A stretch of 64,000 nt of DNA from Distichodus sexfasciatus (lineage: Eukaryota > Chordata > Actinopteri > Characiformes > Distichodontidae). Made by a program: the position numbers and the translations under genes. Location: positions 7,840,043 through 7,904,042 of the forward strand of contig JAVGVS010000004.1 in assembly GCA_032718565.1 (NCBI GenBank), read 5' to 3'. Below are positions 33,960 to 44,632 of this stretch, piece by piece (position 1 is the first letter of the stretch; each line of letters starts with the position of its first letter). Below the pieces are notes generated by a model, which ran no database searches, had not been told where the DNA came from, and worked only from the letters and a program-made list of their open reading frames with translations.

Positions 33960-34250
33960 TGCTGACTCTCGACATTTTGCCCGGGACAGAGCCAAAGCAC
34001 AGGGCTATTAGTGCCTGGGGGCTGACTCGCGCTCTGCGTTTTCCAGCCGTCGTGTGTGGTGTGTCTGCGAAAACATCTCAGGACATTTCTTTTGGGAGTA
34101 GCCTGTGTGATATTGTTTATATTAGATACTCTCAGGGCTCTTGTCTCTACGGTGTGTTTGCTCAAGTTCCCCTGACAATATCTGGATTCCCATAATGCCC
34201 AGCTGCTAAGCTGGTCTATTGTAAAGATGCAGAGCCAAGCTGGTCTGTGC
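33960..34250. other. unique-sequence block, possible regulatory element
   Basis: The block is non-repetitive and balanced in base composition, with forkhead-like TATTGTTTATATT and GTGTTTGCTCAAG motifs. Its open frames are short and overlap on both strands, so it is not coding. Regulatory function is a guess from composition and motifs. Confidence 0.25.
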
Positions 34251-35469
34251 AAAGATGATGTAAAAATATTCAAATGATCTTCAAAATCACATTCTGTATA
34301 AATCACATTTTAATATCCACTGCTGGGCAAAAAGAATGAGGCAACAGAGTTTATCACAATTTCTACATGTACGATCAGTTTCACCCTTCAGGCAGAGCAT
34401 AACAATACTGAATGCTGTGCTCAACATAAACATTTAAGGCACTGATGAGAGCAGGATGAAGAGTGTCTAGTTGTAGGCTCATTAACCTTTATATAATTAG
34501 TGTCCAATTAAGTTCCACATTGTCACACATCAAGGCCACACTTAATGGCAGATCATTTAGGAGCACTGACTAGTTGTGACAAGCAATCAGACATGAATGG
34601 AACAGCACTGATGCAGCGCACTGTAAAGTACAACAACTCGTCCAGACACAAGAGCTTACTAAAGACAAACAAGGGAAAAGCCGCCCCTTCTAAATGGTAC
34701 ACTGGCTACAGACAAGACTGTGAAACACTGTTACACAAGACAAGTAATCACGCAATAAATGGTGTCTGCCCAGCAGTGTATGTTACATCAAGTTTGAAGC
34801 TACAATCGAATAAAAGAGTGTGAACACCCCTGCAAAACCCGGACCATCACAACACACACTAAATGTGAACCACTGTAAACTCTTATAACTCTTGTAAACT
34901 CATCACCAGTAAACTCTCAAACTTGACATACTTGGTGTAACTGTAAAATGTCATTTATGACTCATGATAACAAAAACGCTAGTTAATAGTAAATATCCAA
35001 GAAATTTCAGCAATGTGACATATTACATTCACTCTTAAATACTGCCGTAGTTACAAAAGTTTCTAAAAGTTTTGATTTCCATAAACTGACTTAAAAAACG
35101 AAATTATAAAATTGCAAAAATGATTCGATCAGTTAGTCATGTTAACACACTTCTTTCATGGCTATGTTTAAGATTAAATACACTAATACCCCACACAGGA
35201 ACCAAATGTATTGAAATATGCTGAATCAAAATAGCAAGATGTTGTGGTTCTTTCCAGTTATATACAACATCATTTTCATTACAGATAAATCAAATATAGC
35301 ATTCATGTGGAATGAAAATTCTAAGTGATACACCAAACAGAGATTTCTTCCTTAAAATGAGATGAAATGTTACTTTTTAATCAGCAAATGAACTTAAGTA
35401 AACCCAATGGAATTTTTTGACACTGCATAAAAGAGGATCTACTCAACTATAATCATGCTTAAGGATCAG

Positions 35470-35710
35470 CTTTTACATAACAAATATTTCTCTCTGTAGC
35501 AGCACACTTTGTGTAGAAACTCGTGTGGAAATCACCCAGTCTCAAACATGTCGCGAGACCTGTTGCGTAGGATCGGCTCAGATTAACGCGCGGCCGAGGC
35601 CTCGCGTACGTAAGCAAACAGGAGCTTCGGCCTGGCTCCCGTCCCGGCATTCCTGAGCGCCGTGGCATCAGCTATCGCTCCAAAGGCCAACACACAGCAC
35701 ATGGCACACA
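35470..35710. other. GC-rich unique block, possible regulatory element
   Basis: It contains TTAACGCGCGGCCGAGGCCT and GTAAGCAAACAGGAGC, a forkhead-like site, and stands out from AT-rich flanks. No frame resembles a known protein. Confidence 0.25.
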
Positions 35711-35977
35711 CTGAACCTCAGCTCGTCAAACCGCATGGGTATAGACATCCATCGTTATTTTACAGCACTATTAACGGATCAAATCCTAGAAACATTTAAA
35801 TATGCTGTGCATCATTTATATCTTTTGGAAGTATGGCTACATAACGCTCGTAAGGGGCAGACATATACATTACCATTTTTACGTGAACTTCGCTAGCCAC
35901 CTGTGTCTTTTGGAAGAGATTTTATCGTTCTTTTCTTGTTTATAAAGCACTTAATGGCTTAGCACCATCTTACATCT

Positions 35978-36126
35978 GAATCCCAGACCGGTAAAGGAAC
36001 CACTGAGGTGCTCATGAGCTGCCCACTGTTCCTTCACAGATGGGTCAAATGCAGAACTCATATTTCATTGTGGTGCACTGTATGCTGTGATGTGCTCACA
36101 ATGACAAATAATCACTCACTTGTTAC
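35978..36126 (+). repeat. SINE-A, head truncated, inside the LINE
   Basis: It runs from GAATCCCAGACCGGTAAAGG to AATAATCACTCACTTGTTAC. It lacks the tRNA head and was later hit at its end by the next element. Confidence 0.85.
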
Positions 36127-36966
36127 TAGAGAGGTCACGACACCACTTTTTTAATGTCCGATACAATCCTGATATTGTACATTTGGATATCTGCTGCTAC
36201 GATATAAATCCGATACAGTCTTTTTTTAAACATAAAATAATGCTTTAAAATGTCTGAATACATGACTGAGACTATTGTTATGCTTAAAGAAATGCTTGAT
36301 TTAAATACTGTTTTCCTACTAAAACAATGCAATAATTACACACACATGTCAAATTATGCTAAATTATTTGTTCTCAAAAATTGTTCCTTTAGACATAAAT
36401 ATTTCTTCTTTCTTATTGATTACACTATAACATTATAAAATTGGAAAAAATTTGATCAACTGAAAATGAAATACTGAAGTTTGTCATTTTGAACCAATTT
36501 GGCATAGAAAATGAGCTGCTTTTGCAGAGAACTACATTTCCCACAATCCTCTGTGCGCGCCCCGGAGCTGCGTCACAATGAAGCAATGGGCACGCGTTCC
36601 AGAAAAAACGATGGAAAATCTATGGGAAAATCTAAATAAACGCCACTGAAAACGTTGTGTGCCACTCTTAAGCGTCCGTGTGAAACTCAAGCGGAGCTGC
36701 TCTAGCGAGTAAAAGGAATTACACCAAGCTTCGATTCTAGAAAAATTACCTCGACCATTTTTTGTAATAGAATTATTTGAGTTATTGGAACAATCGTTTC
36801 AGCTCTACTTTACCACAGTGTCAGTTCCCATGCATAAACAATTAAGCGTGCACGCATTTACAGATCAGCTCCATAGAACGGCCCAATGCCACCGATACCC
36901 GATCCAGCTGTTTGAGCCCGTTATAGGACCGATACCGATCCACATATCGGATCGGTTACATCTCTA
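36127..36966. mobile_element. 840-bp hAT-like element with perfect 8-bp target duplication
   Basis: CTTGTTAC occurs exactly at 36119-36126 and at 36967-36974. The ends TAGAGAGGTCACGAC and GATCGGTTACATCTCTA are imperfect inverse repeats. The interior shares blocks with 12746-13938. There is no intact transposase. Confidence 0.85.
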
Positions 36967-38635
36967 CTTGTTACATGATTGATCTATTCATTGTCTACTC
37001 TCCACATAGGCCTCTTAATTCATCCAACTCTGAGATTTTCCATGCACCTAGAGTTAATAAGAAATCAAGTGCAGAGGCAGCTGCTTTTAGTAATTGTGCA
37101 CCTAAAGTATGGAACACATGACCAGCAACAATTGGAGAAGCTCAATCACTTCCAGCTTTAAATTCGGGCTGTTTAAATTTAAGCCGTTAAATACTCATCT
37201 CTTTAACCCGTCTTTTAATGATTTGTGTTCCTATTGCTCCCCTATTTTCATTATTTATTTATGTCTAATTTGCTCTTTTTATCATCTTACACTTGCTAAT
37301 TCTCTAACTGCTAGTTTCTTAGCCATTTCCTGCTTTTATTGCTGATGTAAGGCACTTTGGGCTGCATTTTTATGTATGAAACATGCTATATAAAAAAAGA
37401 TTATACCATTATTATTATTAACACACACTCTCCGAGTTTCAGGTTGCACAGAAACATACCAGGAAAATAGAGGGTCCTGTTGAGCTTTTAACAGCGTCCC
37501 CCCAGAAGTCCTGCATCGCTCCCAAAAATACAGCCGAGATCTCAATCTCACTCACACGCAGAAAAAGTTAAGAGAATCCCGCTGTCTCCATCTGCTCCAC
37601 AGCCACAGACATGGAGGCACAACGAGGAACAAGAGAAAACGACAAAACAGAAAAACAAAACCGAGCTACAACCGAGACGAGAGAGAAGGGTTAGGGAGGA
37701 GCAACTCAGCTAGATGCAGTTTGCACAGGCAAAACAACCCACTTCACAACACACACGCACACAGAGGGTGGTGTGCTCTGAGGCTAAAACACACTCGCAA
37801 GGCCGGCAGCTGTGATGGTGGCGGAGATGGCAAAAGCAAACAGCGAGGACAGAGCCCTTCCCAGCGTGGGTCTGCATGCTCTCGGCCGTTAAACAGCTCT
37901 CTCTGGTCTGCACATGCTGTTAGCGAAGACCTAAATGTGGGGGTTATTTATATCTTGGCGAGTGCGTGTGGTTTTTTTCCAGGACTGTGAGAGAGGGGAA
38001 GTGGAGAAGCTCAACCAGAAATGGAGCCACACGTGGGGTGACACAAGACGTGTAAACTCGCTGAACGCTCTTGAACTCCACGCAACTTTTTCGCATGTCT
38101 TACGTACGTAAAAGGCCACACGCCCTCCCTCATCCCTTCTCCAGGATGATCTGATTTGCTGGTCTGCCACACACTCCTCCACAAATTCCACCACCGTAAT
38201 GACTTTATCTGTCCAAGATTCTGTACATAGAGGTTATGGCAAGTCTGAGGCGATACAGAAAAAAATGTTAGAGGATTTTCTTCTCTCTGCTCTGGCAGAA
38301 GTTCTATACACCGATCGGTCATAACTTAATACTGAGCAATTCTGCGGCCATGCAGAACCGGCATCAGAAACGACTAACATTTTGTGCAATTTGAGCTACT
38401 AAATTAAAAGCTGTTTTCTTGAGATCACAATTTGTTTACAAATGCTATTTTCTCTAGTTATTTTTCTCATGATCTCGCAAGAGGTTTCGTTTCGTTCTTG
38501 AAGGGGTGTAACAATACACTGATACTCAATTCAATGATCAACGAGCCCATAGCGTTGATCTAAAATGAAAACAGCCAACATCATACATATTGTAGCAATG
38601 GTTTATACTAAACAGGAGGTCTATTTTTATTAGAG

Positions 38636-39140
38636 GTCGACCGATATTGCTTTTTCAGGACCTATAACGATACTGATTATTGCTAGCTAACGGGGCCGAT
38701 AACCGATATGCAAAGAGTCAAAATTTGGAATTTTACAAACACCAAGCTCAGTTGAAACTCTCATGTCTCCTCTTCTCCTTCTCGGAGCTTCAGGCTGCGC
38801 TCGTGTGTGAGTGTGGTGTGAGTGACAACAAGGCTTCAGCATTGATTGGCTGCTACTTGTGTGACAGATAGCCAATCAGAGACTGTTGTGGGCGGGACAA
38901 TAAATGAAGCAGTGAGTCGAGAGCAAACGGCACAGAGAGAGGAGACGGCAGTGGAGCCACAGTAGCGCACCTTGTAATTACTGAATATCGGTGATGGTCA
39001 AAATGAAACACCGATACTGATAATATCAGCTCCTTATCTGCCCTTTTCTTATCATTTTTATAAGAAGAGATTGTCCCCTTAAACTACATATGTACTTAGA
39101 TTAACATGTACTGAGTCTGAGTTGAGGTGATATCGCCCAG
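38636..39140. mobile_element. hAT-like repeat of the GGTCGACCGATATTG type
   Basis: It starts AGAGGTCGACCGATATTGCT and holds GGGGCCGATAACCGATATGC and ACACCGATACTGATAATATC. These GATATCGG-rich bodies are characteristic of fish hAT derivatives. The right end is unclear. Confidence 0.5.
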
Positions 39141-39868
39141 TCCTAGTCTACTGAGCAACAAGATGGACGTGAAACCGACAGCGTTGGGTGAGTAGATGGA
39201 AGATTAGACAGCAGGAAGTGGGGCATTGTTGCTAGAAGGAAGGATCAGCGCATGAGTGGGGCTCCTGGAAAACACAAAAGCCTTGCCTGGTTTGGCCGTT
39301 AACTCAGCAGCAGCACCCACGCCGGGCCTCTGTCCACACTACACGCCTGACTGCTGACACACACACACACACACACGGCACAGATGCTGACTGAACAAGA
39401 CGTGACATGACCCAGACCAGACTAGACTAGTGTGTCGAGAAGGCTGTGTTTCGCAGGGAGATGTCGTGTCCAGATTAGCTATGTTACATGAGTGAGAACA
39501 GAAATATGGGTCTGTTACACACTGACAACCAATAGAATTATGACTGCAGCTGGAGTGAATAACACTGATTACTTGGGTACAGTGACACCTAGCATACACC
39601 TGTAAAGACAACCAGACATTATAATAAAAATCTATACTCTTTTAATAAAAATAGACCTATTCAGTATAAGGTTCCATGCTTGTTCCAGCATTTATGATGT
39701 CTGATGTTTTTATTTTGGATTGACACTATGGGCTTGCTGATCACTGAATCAATGTACATCAATGTGCCGTTACACCACTACAAGTCAGCTCATGCCTGTC
39801 TATGTTTGTGCTTGTACACACATTGTTTCAATAGCTGTGAGCTACAATTGTGCAATCCAAGTGTGCAG

Positions 39869-40135
39869 TAGGGGTGTAAGAAAACATCAAGTTGTATTGT
39901 ATCATTCAAAACGATATAAATCTTTCCTTTGACTCAATATGAACAATACAAGGGGTTTAATCTCATATTTACAATTCAGAAGATACACAAGGCATTATGT
40001 TTGTTTTTGAACAAAGATTTTGATCTTTAAAAATATAGTATTCATCACTTTTATTATATTGAAAACGAATGGTATCAGGGTCCAAAATTCACAATGCATA
40101 TTGTATTCTGCAACACAGGGATCGTTACACCCCTA
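39869..40135. mobile_element. 267-bp hAT-like MITE
   Basis: The ends TAGGGGTGTAAGAAAACATC and GGGATCGTTACACCCCTA are inverse over the outer bases. The flanking 8-mers GTGTGCAG and GTGTACAG are a target duplication with one change. Confidence 0.8.
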
Positions 40136-40796
40136 GTGTACAGCATCAACAATCAGCCTCAAATGGACGCCCCTTCCTGGAGAAACCACGGCCTACAGAG
40201 CCCTGTACTGTCGCCCTGTCCATTTATCACAATGGTAAAGATAACAGAACAAGATGTCACCAAGATAACTGAGATGCTGTGGAGATGGAGAGAGAGCTGT
40301 AAACAGGTAAATATATAGAGAGAGTGTGTGCTGGAGGTACTTCTGCTTGTAGTCAAACTGGCCCGAAGGTTTGTTTTCAACTCACACCCTCACGTCACGC
40401 TACCTGCACACAGTCAACAAATGTATCACTTCACTCCCTTGAACCTCTCCTTAACCCTTATCTATCTCTAATGACTTGTTGGTATGTCATCAGTTCACAG
40501 TCTAATGTACACATGATTGTCAGACTCTGATCCTGATGCCTGATATGTCAAGATATGCTAATGTGGTGTATTAATGACGAAAAAGCAAATGGTGACTTTT
40601 AGCATTAGGTTGCACACCATTTAAAATACCACTATTCATAGGCTGTCACATTTGCTAGGAGTACACCTTTTTGGGAGTACACCTCCCATCTCTTTATACG
40701 ACAATATTTTTACTGACATCATTCATCTTTTGTCAGACAGTCTTGTCTATAATACGGGAGTAACAATACATCAGTCAACATATATGTATATATATA

Positions 40797-41159
40797 NNNN
40801 NNNNNNNNNNNNNNNNNNNNNNNNNNNNNNNNNNNNNNNNNNNNNNNNNNNNNNNNNNNNNNNNNNNNNNNNNNNNNNNNNNNNNNNNNNNNNNNNNNNN
40901 NNNNNNNNNNNNNNNNNNNNNNNNNNNNNNNNNNNNNNNNNNNNNNNNNNNNNNNNNNNNNNNNNNNNNNNNNNNNNNNNNNNNNNNNNNNNNNNNNNNN
41001 NNNNNNNNNNNNNNNNNNNNNNNNNNNNNNNNNNNNNNNNNNNNNNNNNNNNNNNNNNNNNNNNNNNNNNNNNNNNNNNNNNNNNNNNNNNNNNNNNNNN
41101 NNNNNNNNNNNNNNNNNNNNNNNNNNNNNNNNNNNNNNNNNNNNNNNNNNNNNNNNNNN
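40797..41159. other. assembly gap (363 N)
   Basis: The unknown bases are flanked by TATATGTATATATATA on the left and ATATATATATATAATATA then (AAT)n on the right. The gap length is probably an estimate. slc4a7 intron lies on one side and eomes on the other, and both genes are broken here. Confidence 1.
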
Positions 41160-41222
41160 ATATATATATATAATATATATATCTTAATAATAATAATAAT
41201 AATAATAATAATGATAATAGTA
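41160..41222. repeat. (TA)n and (AAT)n microsatellite
   Basis: The TA run touches the gap and passes into AATAATAATAATAATAATGA, ending about 15 bases before the first visible eomes exon. Confidence 0.95.
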
Positions 41223-41236
41223 ATAATGTGTTTTAG

Positions 41237-41373
41237 GTAATAAGATCTACCTTCACCCCGAGTCTCCGAACTCAGGAGCTCACTGGATGCGGCAGGAAAT
41301 TTCCTTCGGCAAACTCAAGTTGACCAACAACAAGGGAGCGAGTAACAGCAGCAGCAGCAGCAGCAACACACAG
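41237..41373 (+). CDS. eomes: eomes T-box exon with AGC repeat
   Basis: The acceptor is TGTTTTAG and the donor CACAG|GTAGCT. It enters at phase 1, so the previous exon must end in the first base of a Gly codon. It encodes [20 protein letters not shown] and then [15 protein letters not shown], with a Ser run (SNSSSSSSNTQ) where mammals have NNNNTQ. Confidence 0.94.
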
Positions 41374-43540
41374 GTAGCTTTTTTAAAGAATGACGAGTTC
41401 CTTTTTTCTGTCTTTCAGGACATGGCATTTGGCTGGGGTGGAGTCTCCTCAACAAATACGTATTGAATACATCTATACACACCTCCCAACTCTGGTCAAA
41501 CAATGCATTTTTTTGTTGACATTTTAGTTAAAGGTTTACGGTTACCGCTGAGTCTAATATGCAACTACCAGCCGTCACCACAAGAGGGGGCTTCAGCACT
41601 AATGAACAGCCCTCTTTCACGTTTTCCCCATAAACTGCAGGAGTATTGCCATTAAATTACACAAATATATCATTTTACAGCAAATGGTTTACCACGGTTT
41701 TCTGTCTTAACCTAAAAATGAACAGGATTTATATCAATATGTTTCTGCTGTGTTTTATTAAATATTCTTGCTTTGTCACATGCCTAGTTATATAACACCG
41801 TGGCAAGAAAAAAAAATCTCTTTAAAAAACAAACAAACAAATATATATAAAATATCTAGAAAAATCTATCTTTGTCTGAAGCAGATGATCGTCCTTCAGT
41901 CTCTTCACAAGTACCAGCCGAGACTTCACATCGTGGAGGTGCTGGACGACAGGGTGGAGGATGTGGGAAGAGAAGCTAAAAGTCAGATCTTCGTATTTCC
42001 GGAGAGCCAGTTTATCGCAGTCACAGCCTACCAGAACACAGATGTAAGCTTGCATTTAGTTGGAGATGCTGTATGTCATAAACAGAAAGTGTGCAATGAT
42101 CAGTTTACATCGATCAGCGATCAATAAGCCCAAATCCATCGATCCAAAATCAAACATCGATCAGACTTTATACAAATTGTAACATCACTTTATATTGATC
42201 AGGAGCTCTATTTTTTATTTTAATAAAGAAGATCAAAAAGAGTTTTTTAATGGTTGAGTTCAGGAATAAACATGTTAAATGATATTTTAGTTGAAGTTTT
42301 GAATGGAAGTGATTGTGTTAAATCAGCATATGATAATGTCTCATTTCCAACGCTGGCTTCTGAATTGAAAATCATATCTTAAAAGACTTTGTGAAATCGG
42401 CAGATGTCAAATTGTTGACCAATATATATACTGTATGAACCAATATATCTTATATTGTATAGTGAATAGACTCCATAAGACTTGCCATTTGCAAAATAGT
42501 AAAATTAAATTTCATCTTTTTGTAGATCACACAACTAAAAATCGACCACAATCCCTTTGCAAAGGGTTTTAGAGACAACTACGATTCGTGAGTATTGATC
42601 ACACCAGATTTAAATATTTATAAGTTATGACATCCCATAAATATGCATTTTTAAAAATGCAATTGCATTTTTTGAACTTTTTGTGTCCTTTCTTCAACCC
42701 CACAGCATGTACACGGCCCCAGAAAACGAGCGTCTGACCCCATCGCCCACTGACTCGCCCCTCTCTCACCAGATAGTGCCAAGCAGCCGCTACGCCATGC
42801 AGACCTTCCTGCAGGAACACCAGTTCGTCAACAGCTTGCCCCCAAGCCGCTATTACAACACAGAGCGAGCAGTGCCCCAGACCAACAGCCTTCTTTCTGC
42901 CCCACCCGAAGACTCTGCTGCCCCCCAGAGGTGGCTGGTGACCCCTGTGCAGCAGGGTGGGGGCATTGGGGGTGGTGTTGGCATCAGCGGTGGTGGCAAA
43001 CTGGAGCTGGCACCCTATGAGGGCGATTACTCCGGCGGCCTGCTGCCCTATGCTTTTAAGCCCCTCCCTCTGCAGAGTGCCCCCTCACTGGGGTACTACC
43101 CCGACTCAGCCTTTGCCTCCGTAGCCGCTGCCGGCTGGGGGGGATCCAGGGGTGGGTATACGAAAAAAACCCTGCCCTGGTCGCCTCGGCCCTGCCTTGC
43201 TGATTTTGCAGACAGTCAGCAGCTGTCTGATAGGAACAAAGTGAGGAGGGGGGGTGAGGAGGAGGTGGAGGAGGAGGACGGGGGGTTTGCCCCGCCCCAA
43301 ATTTGGGCAGAGACGGCAGCCGGGGCGACATTCCTCAAACCCCTAGACTCGGAGCCTGGCATTTATTCTGTGCTGTGTAAGAGAAGGAAATTGTCCCCAA
43401 GTGAGTCCAGCACCGAAGGATCACCTGGTAATAAGTGCGATGGCCTGAGACCCCAAACTTTTGGCAAAGAGACCCCCACCTCCGGCCCCCGGGGCCCAAG
43501 CTACTGCACCTTCTACACCACAGCTGAGAGCCGCTTCTGA
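41237..43540 (+). CDS. eomes: eomes (Eomesodermin/Tbr2) T-box transcription factor, 3' four exons
   Basis: The exons 41237-41373, 41885-42043, 42526-42587 and 42706-43540 are joined in phase and end at TGA. They encode the second half of the T-box and the whole C-terminal activation region, about 396 residues. T-box marks: [87 protein letters not shown]. The C-terminal region matches Eomes (LTPSPTDSPLSHQIVPSS, RWLVTPVQQ, KRRKLSPSESS, YCTFYTTAE), not Tbr1 or Tbx21. The protein binds AGGTGTGA-type sites and drives mesendoderm, forebrain and T/NK-cell programs. The N-terminus and the first half of the T-box (the WLKFHRHQTEMIITK part) are not visible. Odd points are a Ser run inside the T-box and a diverged DDRVEDVGREAKSQIFVFPE segment. 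Teleosts have eomesa and eomesb; which one this is cannot be settled here. Confidence 0.95.
41885..42043 (+). CDS. eomes: eomes T-box exon: [11 protein letters not shown] to AYQNTD
   Basis: It is exactly 53 codons, phase 0 at both ends. The acceptor is TCTGAAGCAG and the donor ACAGAT|GTAAGC. The DNA-contact and core blocks ([24 protein letters not shown]) are intact. Confidence 0.95.
42526..42587 (+). CDS. eomes: eomes last T-box exon
   Basis: It encodes [20 protein letters not shown] and two bases of the next Ser codon. The acceptor is CTTTTTGTAG and the donor TTC|[19 protein letters not shown] contains residues that contact the DNA minor groove in T-box structures. Confidence 0.95.
42706..43540 (+). 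CDS. eomes: eomes terminal exon: C-terminal activation domain
   Basis: It starts MYTAPENERLTPSPTDSPLS, which in mammals belongs to the longer splice form. It has a Gly-rich GGGIGGGVGISGGGK, conserved GYYPDSAF and GWGGS, an acidic run (GGEEEVEEEDGG), SGPRGPSYCTFYTTAESRF and a stop. It is one clean open frame. Confidence 0.95.
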
Positions 43541-43898
43541 AACACACTTTCCTCACAAAACTCACACTCACACAAACACAAGTGAAAGGCCTGAATATTT
43601 TAATGCGATATGAATTATTACTAGGATTATTAATAGGAAACTCCTCGATCTGACACATGCTTTTATACATGGTGCTTTAGTGCTGAAATTTCACATTTTT
43701 GAACCATTTCATTTGGTTATTTATAAATCAGATATGTTGTGTGCATGTTCTAATACACAAGATGGCCTCATGTCCCAACTGTTCTTAAGAAATGTGTTCT
43801 TAAAATCCACATACTTCAAGTTTTCACCACGATTTCTGACGTGTCACCATCTAAAAATGCCGAAGAGCACTCCTACACACATTATCTTAAAACATTAG

Positions 43899-44022
43899 CT
43901 TATTCATTCATTCATTCACCGCTTAATCCCTATCGGGTCACCGGGACTGGAGCCTATCCCTGTACCCACGGGCGTAAGGCTGGGACCAACCCTGGCCAGG
44001 CGCCAACACACCACAAGGCAAC
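43899..44022 (-). repeat. SINE-B 3' part, minus orientation
   Basis: (ATTC)n is followed by CACCGCTTAATCCCTATCGG and ends ACCCTGGCCAGGCGCCAACA. The head is lost. Confidence 0.8.
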
Positions 44023-44539
44023 ATTAACTTACTGGGTTTTCTTCAATTCTACAGTTGTATTATACTATTTAAATGTCTTAACTTTCTTAAGAACAAATTT
44101 ATGAAAAAAATACTGGTGAATGTGGCCCAACGTCTGTTCAGACCCCAATGTTCAGGTCATTTTAACAGTCACGGGTAAGGATATGATAACCACTGTGTTT
44201 AACAATGATATTTTGGACTGCAGTGTAAAAAACACTGCATCTCAGATTGTCTGCTTTGTCTATTCTGCATTGGATAAAACTGTATTAAAAACATTTCCAT
44301 GAGTTTAGATGGGTACTGTTTTTATAGAAATCTATTGATTTAGAATGGTAAACACATATGATATGCTGATTATACAATTATATATATCATCTGCAGTTAA
44401 TACCTGTCATCTTGTAAAACAAATAATTTGAGCTATAGAAATATTTACGGGCCAAACAAAGGTAGTGAAACGCGCATTGGCCACCAGATGGACATTACAC
44501 AAGGGTTAATATTTAACATACACCAGGGTATACTGTATA

Positions 44540-44632
44540 TCGGGGGTTTTCAACAGACCCACAGTGGGTCGCAGACTACTGCTTAGTCTGAATGGTAGTC
44601 CCTGTACAGAACCAGTTGAAAACCCCTGGTAT
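44540..44632. mobile_element. about 90-bp hAT-like mini-element
   Basis: GGGGGTTTTCAACAGACC and CCAGTTGAAAACCCCTGG are inverse ends of the CAGGGGTTCTCAAC kind. It is noncoding. Confidence 0.55.

Larger units (their letters stand above)
35870..37400 (+). repeat. 3' end of an L2-like LINE, broken by a SINE and a hAT element
   Basis: Left part (to about 35977): frames read FWKRFYRSFLVYKALNGLAP. Right part (from about 36975): RPLNSSNSEIFHAPRVNKKS, then AEAAAFSNCAPKVWN and a stop. These are the C-terminal motifs of L2/CR1-type reverse transcriptase proteins. The tail GGCACTTTGGGCTGCATTTT and TATGAAACATGCTATATAAA is the usual 3' end. Confidence 0.8.
29720..40796 (-). other. slc4a7: repeat-rich DNA read as slc4a7 intron 1 (proximal part)
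   Basis: It holds three hAT elements, three SINE-A copies, a LINE remnant, several 'GGGGTGTAACG' family copies (about 33365-33690, 38500-38630, 39620-39780) and a GGTCGACCGATATTG-type repeat at 38636-39140. No coding exon of slc4a7 or eomes was found on either strand, although eomes 5' exons would be expected next to the gap if the join were correct. Confidence 0.6.

Noticed and set aside
33881..34306. 141-residue open frame on the minus strand
   Set aside because: Not similar to SLC4A7 or any family I recognise, and another open frame overlaps it on the plus strand.
34545..34823. 92-residue open frame on the plus strand, mixed composition
   Set aside because: No recognisable motif, no splice partner and no promoter; isolated in intron DNA.
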